Shown here: in pieces, positions 1 through 8,681 of the stretch
How positions within the stretch are numbered: position 1 is the stretch's first letter
How the letters are laid out: the number at the start of each line of letters is the position of its first letter
Origin: Nocardia carnea
GTDB taxonomy: Bacteria > Actinomycetota > Actinomycetes > Mycobacteriales > Mycobacteriaceae
Length of the DNA stretch: 64,000 bases
NCBI RefSeq assembly: GCF_029869215.1
Contig: NZ_JARWPM010000209.1
Span: forward strand, 26,273 to 90,272
Direction of reading: 5' to 3'
Program-made: the position numbers and the translations under genes
Notes under the pieces: model-generated
Told to the model about the DNA's origin: nothing
Database searches by the model: none
What the model saw: only the letters and a program-made list of their open reading frames with translations

Positions 1-467
1 TGTCCATTCCGGAACTCCTGCTGTCGCTGGCGCTCGTCACGGTGCTCGGCTTCGGTACCGGCAATGTGGCGCTCGCGGTGGGCGTGGCCCTCATCGCGAG
101 ATTCGCCCGGGTGATGCGCGCGGAGGTACTGCGCGTACGCCGGGCGCCGTACGTGGAGGCCGCGTACGCGTCGGGGGTGCGCTGGTACATCGTGCTGGTC
201 CGGCACGTCCTGCGTAACGCCTACGCACCGGTGGCGGCGCTGGCCGCGGTGGAGTTCGGGCTCGCGGTGCTCGCTGTCTCCGCGCTGAGTTTCCTCGGCT
301 ACGGTGCCGCGCCACCGGCCCCGGAATGGGGTTCGCTGATCTCGGAGGGACGTAACTATCTGGCCACCGCGTGGTGGCTCACCACCCTGCCCGGTCTCGT
401 GATCATCGCGCTGGTGCTCGCGACCCAGCGCCTGGGCCGGGCACTCGCTCAGGAGGGTTTGCGATGA
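1..467 (+). CDS. Oligopeptide-type ABC transporter permease (DppC/OppC family), 5'-truncated by window edge
   Basis: The frame is open from base 3 to the TGA at 465-467, so only the C-terminal ~155 residues of an inner-membrane permease are present. Visible are the cytoplasmic EAA-type loop (VEAAYASGVRWYIVLVRHVL) that contacts the ATPase, a hydrophobic segment around LAVLAVSALSFLGYG, the PEWG motif usual in DppC proteins, and a last membrane helix. The stop overlaps the ATG of the next small ORF (ATGA), so the operon continues into the ATPase and monooxygenase genes. Family assignment is firm. The substrate is not known, but the neighbouring flavin monooxygenases suggest an organic sulfur or similar compound rather than peptides. 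Confidence 0.9.
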   Translation, partial: SIPELLLSLALVTVLGFGTGNVALAVGVALIARFARVMRAEVLRVRRAPYVEAAYASGVRWYIVLVRHVLRNAYAPVAALAAVEFGLAVLAVSALSFLGYGAAPPAPEWGSLISEGRNYLATAWWLTTLPGLVIIALVLATQRLGRALAQEGLR

Positions 468-682
468 ATTCCCCCGACCCGGGCCGGCCGCGCGGCCGGG
501 CAGCGGCGGCCGACCACCGAGCAGGCGTGGCGAACAGACCCCGTGCGGCCGCCGATCCGGCCGGGGATCCGCTGGTGGCGGCGCTGCGCCGCGGTCGAGA
601 ATTCTTCCGCCGGGGCTGGTCGTTCAATACCGGGCTCGCCGAACGGATGCCGCGGGTGTACTTCGCCGGGTGGTCGCTGTGA
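464..682 (+). CDS. Small translationally coupled ORF of unknown function (72 aa)
   Basis: I do not recognise this product. Its ATG overlaps the stop of the permease (ATGA at 464-467). Its TGA at 680-682 overlaps a GTG (679) that can start the ATPase. Such double coupling is typical of genuine operon members. The N-terminal half is rich in Arg, Ala and Pro and looks disordered; the C-terminal half (about residues 38-72, with REFFRRGWSF and [16 protein letters not shown]) is better structured with aromatic residues. It could be a small accessory protein of the transporter or only a translated leader that couples ATPase synthesis to the permease. Confidence 0.45.
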   Translation: MNSPDPGRPRGRAAAADHRAGVANRPRAAADPAGDPLVAALRRGREFFRRGWSFNTGLAERMPRVYFAGWSL

Positions 683-2340
683 CGGGGCCGGCGGCGCTCG
701 CCCGGGCGGGGACCGCGGTCGCGGCGGCGGACGAGGTGTTGCGGGTCGACGGCTTGCGCGTCGAGTATCGCTCCGGCGATAGCGTCACCACGGCAGTCGA
801 CGAGGTATCGCTCACGATGCACGCCGGAGAAACGGTGGCGCTCGTCGGCGAGTCCGGGTCCGGGAAATCCAGTCTGGCCCACGCGGTGATCGGCCTGCCG
901 AGCGGTGGTGCCGTGATCACCGCCGGCACCGTCACCTTCTGCGGCGAGCGGATCGACCGGTTGCCGCCGCGCGCGTGGCGGCGGCTGCGCGGCGCCGAGA
1001 TCGGGCTGGTCCCGCAGGACCCGGCGGTATCGCTGAACCCGGTACTGCGGATCGGTGACCAGGTCGCCGAAACACTGCGGATCCACGGGCGGGCCGATCG
1101 GCGCACGGCGTGGGCCGAGGCCGTGCGGATCCTGACCGAGGCCGGGATCGACCGGCCCGGACTACGTGCCCGGCAGTTCCCGCAGGATCTCTCGGGTGGT
1201 CAGCGTCAGCGAGTGCTGATCGGGATCGCGCTGGCCTGCCGGCCGCGCCTGGTGATCGCGGACGAGCCGACCAGCGCGCTCGACGTGACGGTGCAGCGGC
1301 GGATCCTGGACCATCTGGCGGGACGCACGGCCGAATCCGGGACGGCGGTTCTGCTGATCACCCATGACCTCGGCGTGGCCGCCGACCGCGCCGACCGGAT
1401 CGTGGTGCTCCGGCAGGGCCGGATCGTGGAGACCGGTGCGGCCGCGGAGGTACTCACCGCACCCCGCCACGACTACACGCGCCGCCTGCTGGCCGCCGCC
1501 TCGGGCGCGCACCGGCCCGTGCGGGCGCTCCGTCCGCGGGCGGCCACCCCGCTGCTGTCGGCTCGCGGTCTGCACAAAACCTTCCGCGCCGGCCGCGGCG
1601 CCACGCTCACCGCGGTCGACGAGGTCTCGCTGACCGTCGACCGCGGGGAAACACTGGCGATCGTGGGGGAATCCGGTTCCGGCAAATCCACCACCGCCCG
1701 GATCGTCGCGCGGCTCGAGGCGCCCGACCGCGGCGTGGTCGAATTCGACGGCGTCGATATCGCCGCCCTGCGCGGCGCGCGGTTGCGGGAATGGCGCCGG
1801 CGCGTCCAGATCGTGTATCAGAACCCGTATGCGTCACTGAATCCGAAACTCACCGTGGCGCGGATCGTGGCCGAGCCGCTGCAGGCATTCGGTGTCGGGT
1901 CCCGGAGCACCCGCCGGAACCGGGTGGCCGAACTGCTGGACCGGGTCGCGCTCCCGGAAGCCTGTGCGCGGCGGCGTCCGGCGGAGTTGTCGGGTGGACA
2001 GCGGCAGCGGGTGGCCATCGCCCGGGCGCTGGCCCTGCGCCCGGAGCTGGTGGTGCTCGACGAACCCGTCTCCGCCCTCGACGTCTCGGTGCAGGAGCAG
2101 ATCCTGGACCTGCTCGGAGAGCTCCAGTCCGATCTCGCGTTGAGCTATCTGTTCATCTCGCACGATCTGGCCGTCGTCCGCGACGTCAGTGATCGAGTCG
2201 CCGTCATGCGGTCCGGCCGGGTCGTCGAAACCGGCCGTACCGCCGAGGTTTTCGAGGCGCCGCGACACGACTACACCCGCGAGCTGCTGCTCGCGATTCC
2301 CGGCGCCGCGCGGCGCCGGCAGCAGGAAAGGACCGCGTGA
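679..2340 (+). CDS. Fused dual-domain oligopeptide-type ABC ATPase (DppD-DppF)
   Basis: Cytoplasmic ATP-hydrolysing subunit of the importer whose permease ends at 467. It has two complete nucleotide-binding domains in one chain. Walker A GESGSGKS is near residues 57-64 and again near 328. LSGGQRQR signatures are near 170 and 436, each followed by Walker B ([22 protein letters not shown]) and the switch His. The C-terminal tails of both halves carry the oligopeptide-type [11 protein letters not shown] motif. At ~553 residues this equals DppD plus DppF. GTG 679 is chosen because it overlaps the preceding stop; GTG 670 is an alternative in the same frame. The stop abuts the next start (TGATG). 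Confidence 0.93.
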   Translation: MTGPAALARAGTAVAAADEVLRVDGLRVEYRSGDSVTTAVDEVSLTMHAGETVALVGESGSGKSSLAHAVIGLPSGGAVITAGTVTFCGERIDRLPPRAWRRLRGAEIGLVPQDPAVSLNPVLRIGDQVAETLRIHGRADRRTAWAEAVRILTEAGIDRPGLRARQFPQDLSGGQRQRVLIGIALACRPRLVIADEPTSALDVTVQRRILDHLAGRTAESGTAVLLITHDLGVAADRADRIVVLRQGRIVETGAAAEVLTAPRHDYTRRLLAAASGAHRPVRALRPRAATPLLSARGLHKTFRAGRGATLTAVDEVSLTVDRGETLAIVGESGSGKSTTARIVARLEAPDRGVVEFDGVDIAALRGARLREWRRRVQIVYQNPYASLNPKLTVARIVAEPLQAFGVGSRSTRRNRVAELLDRVALPEACARRRPAELSGGQRQRVAIARALALRPELVVLDEPVSALDVSVQEQILDLLGELQSDLALSYLFISHDLAVVRDVSDRVAVMRSGRVVETGRTAEVFEAPRHDYTRELLLAIPGAARRRQQERTA

Positions 2341-3428
2341 TGCCGCATGCCGCACCGCTGCTGATCGCCGTCGAACTGGACGGCACCGGCGCCCATCCCG
2401 GCTCCTGGCGGCGCCCGGATTCGCGCGCCGAGGACCTGTTCACCGCCGGTTTCTGGGTGGACGCGGTCACCGCGGCCGAGCGGGCCGGGCTCGATCTGGT
2501 GTTCCTGCCGGATTCCTTCGCCCTGCAATCCGGTGGCGCGCGCGGCCGGCTCGACGCGATCGGGATCGCCGCGCGGCTCGCGCCGGTGACCACCCGCATC
2601 GGGCTGATCCCGCAGGGCCCGGTCACCCATACCGAGCCCTTCCACCTGTCCAAGGCCGTCGCCAGTCTCGACTACGCCTCGTCCGGCCGGGCGGGCTGGG
2701 AGGTGACGGTCTCGCCCGGGGCGCCGCAGGCCCGGTTGTTCGGGCGGAAACCGGAACAGCCGGACAGTGCGCTGTGGCACGAGGCGGACGAGGCGATCGA
2801 CGTGGTCACCCGGCTGTGGGACAGCTGGGAGGACGACGCGGAGATCCGCGATACGCCGACCGGGCGGTTCATCGACCGCGGCAAACTGCACTACATCGAT
2901 TTCACCGGTGACAACTTCTCGGTGAAAGGCCCCTCGATCACCCCGCGGCCGCCGCAGGGGCAGCCCGTGATCGCGATCCGGGCGGACGGCCCGCACGCGA
3001 CCCGCGTCGCCGTCCAGCGCGGCGACCTGCTCCGGATCACCGCACCCGAGCTGGCGACGGCCGCCGAGACCCGGTCGGTGTTGCGGGCGGCCACCGCCGC
3101 CGCGGGCCGCGATCCGGACCTGATCAGCGTCCTGCTCGATATCGAGGTCCATCTCGCGGCGTCGGCGGCGGTCGCGGAAGCGGAGGTGGCGGAACTGGAC
3201 ACCTGGGCCACCGGGCCGGCGCCGGCCACCCTGCGCCATCTCGGCACCGGAGACTCCCTGCGCGCACTCATCGCGCGGGCTCAGCGGGAACGCGCCGCCG
3301 ACGGCCTGGTCCTGCGGCCCCTGGCGCAGGCGGCGTTTCTGGACCGGATACCCGCGCCGTTGCTGTCCCTGCGCGGCCGCCTGGGATTGCCGCGGCCACT
3401 GAACCGTTATGCGACCGAAGGGGCGTGA
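2340..3428 (+). CDS. LLM-class flavin-dependent oxidoreductase
   Basis: Luciferase-like TIM-barrel monooxygenase of ~362 residues that would use reduced flavin from a separate reductase. Family signs are the opening strand (LLIAVELDGTGAHPGSWR), FTAGFWVDAVTAAERAGLDLVF, a helix with RLDAIGIAARLAPVTTRIGL, and the phosphate-site stretch SLDYASSGRAGWEVTVSPG. The ATG overlaps the ATPase stop and is preceded by an AGGAAAGGA ribosome site; GTG 2337 is also possible. It is the first of three monooxygenase genes in an importer operon, so it probably oxidises the imported compound. The actual substrate cannot be read from the sequence. Confidence 0.88.
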   Translation: MPHAAPLLIAVELDGTGAHPGSWRRPDSRAEDLFTAGFWVDAVTAAERAGLDLVFLPDSFALQSGGARGRLDAIGIAARLAPVTTRIGLIPQGPVTHTEPFHLSKAVASLDYASSGRAGWEVTVSPGAPQARLFGRKPEQPDSALWHEADEAIDVVTRLWDSWEDDAEIRDTPTGRFIDRGKLHYIDFTGDNFSVKGPSITPRPPQGQPVIAIRADGPHATRVAVQRGDLLRITAPELATAAETRSVLRAATAAAGRDPDLISVLLDIEVHLAASAAVAEAEVAELDTWATGPAPATLRHLGTGDSLRALIARAQRERAADGLVLRPLAQAAFLDRIPAPLLSLRGRLGLPRPLNRYATEGA

Positions 3429-3431
3429 CCT

Positions 3432-4796
3432 GTGTCGAAAAGTACGTCCGGCAAGCGAATTCATCTCGCCGCACATTTCCCCGGCGTCAACAACACCACG
3501 GTCTGGAACGATCCGGAGTCGGGCAGCCAGATCGCCTTCGACTCGTTCGTCCACCTGGCCCGGACGGCCGAACGCGGGCTGTTCGATTTCTTCTTCCTCG
3601 CCGAGGGTCTGCGGCTGCGCGAACACCGGGGCCGGATCCACGACCTGGACGTGGTGGGGCGGCCCGATACCTTCACGGTGCTCAACGCGCTCGCCGCGGT
3701 CACCACGCGGCTGGGTCTCGCCGGGACCATCAACACCACGTTCAACGAACCGTTCGAACTCGCGAAACAGTTCGCCACCCTGGATCATCTGTCGGCCGGC
3801 CGCGCCGCCTGGAACGCGGTGACCTCTTCCGACGCGTTCACCGGGGAGAACTTCCGCCGCGGCGGCTACCTCGACCATTCCCGCCGGTATACGCGGGCGG
3901 CCGAGGTCGTGGCCGCCACCCGCGCACTGTGGGACAGCTGGCCCGCCGATGCGCTGGTCGTCGACCGCGAACGCGGCGTCTTCGCGCGGCCGGTACCCGA
4001 ATTCCGCTACACCGGTGAACAATTCGATATCACCGGCACATTCGTACTGCCGCGCAGCCCGCAGGGGTATCCGGTCCAACTCCAGGCCGGTGACTCCGAC
4101 GAGGGCCGGGAGTTCGGCGCCGCCACCGCCGACGCGATCTTCAGCCGGCACGGCGAACTCGAAGCGGGGCAGCGGTTCTACACCGATATGAAGAACCGGC
4201 TCGCCAAGTACGGGCGCGACCGTGATGATCTGCTGATCCTGCCCGCGGCCACCTTCGTGCTCGGCGACAGTGCCGCCGACGCCGAGGAACGGGCCCGGGA
4301 GATCCGGCTGAAACAGGTGAGCCCGCAGACCGCGATCTCCTTCCTCGAACAGGTCTGGGGCCGTGACCTGTCCGCCTACGACCCCGACGGCCCGCTACCG
4401 GACGTCGAACCGCTCGACGATGTGACGATCACCCGCGGCCGGGTCCGGCACACCAGTGATCCGCGAGGCCTGGTGCGTCGATGGCGGGCCCGGGCCGAGG
4501 CGGAGAAGCTGAGCATCCGGGAACTCGTCATCGAGGTCACCGCCCGGCAGCAGTTCGTGGGTACACCGGCTGCTGTCGCGGCGGAGATCGACCGCTACGT
4601 CCAAGCGGACGCGGCCGACGGATTCATCCTCGTACCCCATCTCACTCCCGGCGGGCTGGACGAATTCGTCGACAAGGTCGTGCCAGAACTCCAGGATCGC
4701 GGAAATTTCCGCACCGAATACCGCGGGACCACGTTGCGCGACCATCTGGGCCTGCGCCACCCGCACCGCGCCGGAAAGCAGGTACGGGCATCATGA
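3432..4796 (+). CDS. NtaA/DmoA-family FMN-dependent monooxygenase
   Basis: A 454-residue member of the nitrilotriacetate/dimethyl-sulfide/alkanesulfonate monooxygenase branch of the luciferase family. Characteristic segments are IHLAAHFPGVNNTTVWNDP near the start, ARTAERGLFDFFFLAEGLRLRE, the flavin-site block LSAGRAAWNAVTSSD, and the C-terminal block ADGFILVPHLTPGGLDEFVD. Length fits the family (440-460). The GTG start follows GAAGGGG by a good distance. It lies 3 bp after the first monooxygenase and overlaps the next by ATGA. These enzymes usually cleave C-S or C-N bonds and need FMNH2 from a partner reductase, which is not in this window. Confidence 0.92.
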   Translation: MSKSTSGKRIHLAAHFPGVNNTTVWNDPESGSQIAFDSFVHLARTAERGLFDFFFLAEGLRLREHRGRIHDLDVVGRPDTFTVLNALAAVTTRLGLAGTINTTFNEPFELAKQFATLDHLSAGRAAWNAVTSSDAFTGENFRRGGYLDHSRRYTRAAEVVAATRALWDSWPADALVVDRERGVFARPVPEFRYTGEQFDITGTFVLPRSPQGYPVQLQAGDSDEGREFGAATADAIFSRHGELEAGQRFYTDMKNRLAKYGRDRDDLLILPAATFVLGDSAADAEERAREIRLKQVSPQTAISFLEQVWGRDLSAYDPDGPLPDVEPLDDVTITRGRVRHTSDPRGLVRRWRARAEAEKLSIRELVIEVTARQQFVGTPAAVAAEIDRYVQADAADGFILVPHLTPGGLDEFVDKVVPELQDRGNFRTEYRGTTLRDHLGLRHPHRAGKQVRAS

Positions 4797-5926
4797 CCAC
4801 ACCGTTATCGGTTCTGGACCTTTCGCCCATCAGCACGGGATCGGATGCCCGGCAGGCGATCCGCAACACCATCGACCTCGCCCGCCACGCCGAAACCTGG
4901 GGGTACCGGCGGTACTGGGTCGCCGAACACCATTTCGTGGCGGTGGCCTCCTCGGCGCCCACCGAACTGATCGCGCTCATCGCGGCCGCCACCGAAACGA
5001 TCCGCGTCGGCTCCGCCGCCGTGCAGGCGGGCTACCGGACCTCGGCGTCGGTGGTGGAGGCCTTCGGCACCGTCGACGCGCTGTACCCGGGCCGATTGGA
5101 TCTCGGACTGGGGCGTTCGGCGCATCGCCTCCCGCCCCTGCGTGCCCCCGGGACCCCGCCGCCTCCGCCGGCGTCCCGGCCGGCCGTGGTCCGCGACGGG
5201 GTGGTCGTCCCGGCACCGTTCACTCCCGCGCAGATCCGCGATACGAGCCGGTTGGCGGCCTCGCTCGAAGCGCTCCGGCTGCCCGGGGCCGAACCGCTGG
5301 ACTACGCCGAGCAGGTCGCCGAGATCCGCGCACTGCTCGCCGGCACGTACACGACCTCCGACGGGACCCACCTGCGTGCCGTACCGGGGGAGGGCGCCGA
5401 TGTGCAGCTGTGGCTGTTCGGCAGCAGCGGTGGGGAGAGCGCGCAACTCGCGGGCCGCCTCGGCCTGCCGTTCGTCGCCAACTATCACGTATCGCCGGGG
5501 ACGATTCTGGAAACCGTGGCGGGCTACCGCGCCGCGTTCCGGCCGTCGGAGCAGTTCCCGGAGCCGTATCTGGTGGTTTCGGCCGATGTGGTGGTCGCCG
5601 AGGACGACACCCGGGCCCGGCACCTCGCGTCCACCTACGGGCACTGGGTGGCCGGTATCCGCAGCGGTGCCGGAGCGGCTGAATACCTGGACCCCGACAC
5701 CGCGCCCCCGCTGACAGCTCAGCAGCGGAAGCTGGTCGACGATCGGGTGAGCACCCAGTTCGTGGGGACACCGGCGGACGTCGCCGCCCGGCTGTCGGCG
5801 CTGCAGCGGCTGACCGGCGCCGACGAACTGGTGGTCACGAGTGTGACCCACCGGCACGAGGACCGGTTGACCTCGCATCGCCTGCTCGCCCGGGAATGGG
5901 GACTCACTCGGGTCCGTGCCGCGTGA
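4793..5926 (+). CDS. LLM-class flavin-dependent oxidoreductase (MsnO8-like)
   Basis: Third luciferase-family enzyme of the operon, 377 residues. The start LSVLDLSPISTGSDARQAIRNT, the RYWVAEHHF motif near residue 41, GSAAVQAGYRT, and LYPGRLDLGLGRS are typical of the MsnO8/YhbW-type group. The ATG overlaps the stop of the preceding gene (ATGA). An insertion of Pro-rich residues (about 115-135) extends the loop after GLGRS. It should act with the two upstream monooxygenases on a common substrate or on successive intermediates. The operon ends here and meets a leftward gene, with 72 bp between stops and no obvious strong hairpin. Confidence 0.9.
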   Translation: MTTPLSVLDLSPISTGSDARQAIRNTIDLARHAETWGYRRYWVAEHHFVAVASSAPTELIALIAAATETIRVGSAAVQAGYRTSASVVEAFGTVDALYPGRLDLGLGRSAHRLPPLRAPGTPPPPPASRPAVVRDGVVVPAPFTPAQIRDTSRLAASLEALRLPGAEPLDYAEQVAEIRALLAGTYTTSDGTHLRAVPGEGADVQLWLFGSSGGESAQLAGRLGLPFVANYHVSPGTILETVAGYRAAFRPSEQFPEPYLVVSADVVVAEDDTRARHLASTYGHWVAGIRSGAGAAEYLDPDTAPPLTAQQRKLVDDRVSTQFVGTPADVAARLSALQRLTGADELVVTSVTHRHEDRLTSHRLLAREWGLTRVRAA

Positions 5927-5998
5927 CGCCGCCGGTCTCGAACGGCCGCACCGGTTCTCACCGGGCCCGTGCGCGGGTGTGCCGCGGCGAGGTTGCGC

Positions 5999-6394
5999 CT
6001 ATGCCGGGGTTTCCTGGGCGATCTGGATGAGGTTGCCGCAGGTGTCGTCGAAAACGGCGGTTTTCACCGTGCCGTAATCCACCGGGTCCTGGGTGAACCG
6101 CACGCCGAGCCCGCGCAGCCGCTCGCATTCGGCGTCCAGGTCCGCCACCGCGAAGGAGGTGAACGGAATCCCGTCCTCGACCAGCGCCTGTTTGTAGACC
6201 TTCGCCGCGGGATGGCCGGTCGGTTCGAGCAGCAGTTCGACGCCGTCGGGATCCAGCGGTGAGACCACGGTCAGCCAGGAAGCGTCACCGACCGGGACAT
6301 CGGTCTTCTTCTGGAAGCCGAGGATCTCGGTATAGAAACGCAGGGCCTTGGCCTGGTCGTCGACGTAGACGCTCGTGACATTGATCCGCAACAT
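5999..6394 (-). CDS. VOC (glyoxalase/bleomycin-resistance fold) family protein
   Basis: A 131-residue vicinal-oxygen-chelate protein with the usual two beta-alpha-beta3 halves: VTSVYVDDQAKALRFYTEIL at the start, GVELLLEP near residue 51, and DTCGNLIQIAQ at the end, whose Glu/Gln position belongs to the metal-binding set. Single-domain VOC proteins of this type act as small-molecule lyases, dioxygenases or binding proteins. Its start overlaps the stop of the upstream ArsR regulator (TAATG), so the two are one transcript and share the operator at 6686-6709. The likely job is detoxification of the compound sensed by the repressor. Confidence 0.88.
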   Translation of the reverse strand: MLRINVTSVYVDDQAKALRFYTEILGFQKKTDVPVGDASWLTVVSPLDPDGVELLLEPTGHPAAKVYKQALVEDGIPFTSFAVADLDAECERLRGLGVRFTQDPVDYGTVKTAVFDDTCGNLIQIAQETPA

Positions 6395-6675
6395 TATTCC
6401 TCCAGCCAGCGGTCGGTGAGACCGCGCAGGGGAGCGCGGTCGAGGTAATGGAATTTGTGCCGCCCGTCGCGACGGGTACGAACCAGGCCCGCGGCGGCCA
6501 GGTGATCGAGATGCTGGGAGATCGCCTGCCGGGTGGACGAGAGACCATGCTTCATGGTGATCCGCCCGCACAGTTCGAACAGGGTCTGTCCGTCGCGGTC
6601 GGCCAGTTCGTCCAGTATTGCCCGCCGGGTCGGATCGGCGAGCGCTTTGAAGACGAGTCCCTGGTCGGTGTGCAC
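6394..6675 (-). CDS. ArsR-family winged-helix repressor
   Basis: A 93-residue DNA-binding protein. LVFKALADPTRRAILDELADRD opens the domain, the recognition helix region is STRQAISQHLDHLAAAGLV, and the wing is RRDGRHKFHYL. I see no CXC metal site, so it is more like the SRPBCC/VOC-linked ArsR group than an arsenite sensor. GTG 6675 is preferred, since the longer frame begins with TTG at 6693 inside the operator. It has little room for a Shine-Dalgarno site and may be leaderless. It is co-transcribed with the VOC gene and probably autoregulated through the palindrome next to its start. Confidence 0.88.
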   Translation of the reverse strand: MHTDQGLVFKALADPTRRAILDELADRDGQTLFELCGRITMKHGLSSTRQAISQHLDHLAAAGLVRTRRDGRHKFHYLDRAPLRGLTDRWLEE

Positions 6676-6685
6676 ACCCCCGACT

Positions 6686-6709
6686 ATAGGCAAGTAGATG
6701 CTTGCCTAT
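6686..6709. promoter_or_regulatory. ArsR operator: perfect 9-bp inverted repeat
   Basis: ATAGGCAAG, six bases, CTTGCCTAT: both arms are exact complements. It ends 10 bp upstream of the ArsR GTG and therefore overlaps the promoter or +1 region. This matches the size and position of autoregulatory sites of ArsR-family repressors. The binding assignment is an inference from position. Confidence 0.75.
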
Positions 6710-6908
6710 CAAGTGGTGGAGCAGCGCCCCGGCTTCCACTACCGAGCCGCCCCGCGGGTGCGCCATGTCCGGGTGGGGCAGGGCGGCGTCGAAGACCGGC
6801 CGAGGCGGCCCGGCCACCCGCGCGCAGCGGCTCGGATCCGCGCGTGCGGGTGCCGACACCGTGTGGTGGTGCCGTCCTCGTCGGTGCGGGCCGGGCGGGC
6901 CGCTCGTG

Positions 6909-8555
6909 TCATGGACCCGGGCGGAGGCGGCCGCCGTGCGGTAATACCCACGATGCTCCGAGCGCGACCCCGGTACGCGGGTCGGTGACGTCCACCGCGT
7001 AGAACCACTCCATGCGCACCTGGTCGGTGGCGATATCGACGACGCCGTAACCGTGCGAATCGAGTTCGGCGTAACGAATATGTGGATTCAGCGCCCGGAT
7101 CGCGTTCTCCAGCGCGATCGAGGAGGTACGGGGCGGGCCGGGCAGGAGATCGCCGATACCCGTGGAGGTCACCGACGGCACCACGAACTCCGCCCCCGCG
7201 GTGGGGCCGCCGGGGTAGGCCGCGGCGTGGAGCGGTACATCCCCGGCCCATGAACTGTGGATATCGCCGGTGAGGTAGACGATATTCGTCGCGTTCCGCT
7301 CGGTGAGGGCTGCGAGCAGGCGCCGCCGGTCGGCGGTGTAGCCGTCCCATTGATCGGTGTTGGGCGCCAGGCCCTCGCGCGGAATTCCGAGGACCCGGGT
7401 GACGGCGGCCGTTGTGTCCGGGTCCAGCGGTGGAAAAGCCAAGGGCGAGAGCATCACCGAATTGCCCACCAGCTGCCAGCGTGCCGAGCCCGACAGCAGT
7501 CCGGCGGTGAGCCACTCCATCTGCGCCGCGCCGGTGATCGTGCGGGCCGGGTCGTCCCCGTCGCGGGAACCGAGGCGCGGTTCGGCATCGCGATAGCTGC
7601 GCAGATCGAGCATCGACAGTTCGGCGAGACCGCCGAATCGCAGCCGCCGATAGATCCGCGGTGCCGCCGCCGAGCCCTGCGCGCGCACCGGCATCCACTC
7701 GAGGTAGGCGCGCACCGAGGCGGCGCGCCGCGCCGGCCACTCGCCCTCGACAGCCGGATCGTGGTTCTCGGCACCGCCGGACCACGCGTTGTTGGCCGAT
7801 TCGTGGTCGTCCCAGGTGCAGATGAACGGCACCCGGGCATGCAGGGCCATCAGATCGGGATCGGTTTTGTACTGTCCGTGCCGGATCCGGTAGTCGGTGA
7901 GCGTGACGATCTCGTGCGCCGGTTCGTGCCGCCGGACCGATCCGGCGCGGCCGCCGAACGAGCCGGTCGCGTACTCGTAGAGGTAATCGCCCAGATGGAC
8001 TACGGCATCGAGATCGTCGCGCCCGGCCAGGTGCCGGTACGCGGCGAAATAGCCGGCCTCCCAGTTCGAACACGAGACCACCCCGAAACGAAGTCCCTCG
8101 GGGATCGCCGTGGCCGCCGGTGCGGTGCGGGTACGGCCCACCATGGACAGTGCGCCGAGGGCGGTGAACCGGTACCAGTAGTCCTGCGCGGGAGCGAGAG
8201 TGCGCACATCGACCTTCACCGTATGGTCGTCCGCCGCGCTGGTGGTGACCGTTCCGGACGCCACGATCGCGCGGAAGTCCGCGTCCGCGGACACCTCCCA
8301 GCGCACGGCGACCGGACCGCCGGCCCCGGATCCCGGCACCGCGTCCGGGCCCACCGTCACCCGGGTCCACAGGATCACCCCGTCGGGTAGCGGATCACCC
8401 GACGCGACCCCGTGGCCGAACACCGGCGTCGCGGCGCGGGCGGCGGGCGCGGTGAGTACCCCCGCCGCGGCGACCGCACCCGCCTGCAGTACTGCGCGCC
8501 GGCCCAGCCCGGCGGGCCCGCCGGTCGAAACGATCCTGTTTCCGCTCACATGCAC
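6909..8555 (-). CDS. phoD: Tat-exported PhoD-type alkaline phosphatase
   Basis: A 548-residue secreted phosphodi/monoesterase of the PhoD metallophosphatase family. The N-terminus has a twin-arginine signal (LGRRAVLQAG near residue 18, then an Ala-rich h-region ending ARAA). Next comes the PhoD N-domain with FGHGVASGDPLPDGVILWTRV. In the catalytic domain are VVSCSNWEAGYFAAYRHLA, VHLGDYLYEY, CTWDDHESANNAWSGG and YLTGDIHSSWAG, which hold the Asp/Asn/His metal ligands. It would release phosphate outside the membrane. It stands alone: 126 bp lie upstream and 215 bp separate it from the ArsR operon. No Pho box was evident to me. Confidence 0.93.
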   Translation of the reverse strand: MHVSGNRIVSTGGPAGLGRRAVLQAGAVAAAGVLTAPAARAATPVFGHGVASGDPLPDGVILWTRVTVGPDAVPGSGAGGPVAVRWEVSADADFRAIVASGTVTTSAADDHTVKVDVRTLAPAQDYWYRFTALGALSMVGRTRTAPAATAIPEGLRFGVVSCSNWEAGYFAAYRHLAGRDDLDAVVHLGDYLYEYATGSFGGRAGSVRRHEPAHEIVTLTDYRIRHGQYKTDPDLMALHARVPFICTWDDHESANNAWSGGAENHDPAVEGEWPARRAASVRAYLEWMPVRAQGSAAAPRIYRRLRFGGLAELSMLDLRSYRDAEPRLGSRDGDDPARTITGAAQMEWLTAGLLSGSARWQLVGNSVMLSPLAFPPLDPDTTAAVTRVLGIPREGLAPNTDQWDGYTADRRRLLAALTERNATNIVYLTGDIHSSWAGDVPLHAAAYPGGPTAGAEFVVPSVTSTGIGDLLPGPPRTSSIALENAIRALNPHIRYAELDSHGYGVVDIATDQVRMEWFYAVDVTDPRTGVALGASWVLPHGGRLRPGP

Positions 8556-8681
8556 CGATCCCAGCCGACGGCGGGCGAATCGGCAAATCGAATCGCGGTA
8601 ACCGGTCGCCAGGGTTTCGCCTGCCGGGCCGGATGCCGGTCGGGCCGGTTGACTCGTTTCCGATGGGCCCTGTAGCCGTCG

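Noticed and set aside
2271..4151. Long minus-strand open frame of 626 codons opposite the monooxygenase genes
   Set aside because: GC-rich shadow of real genes on the plus strand; no domains, biased composition rich in Gly/Arg.
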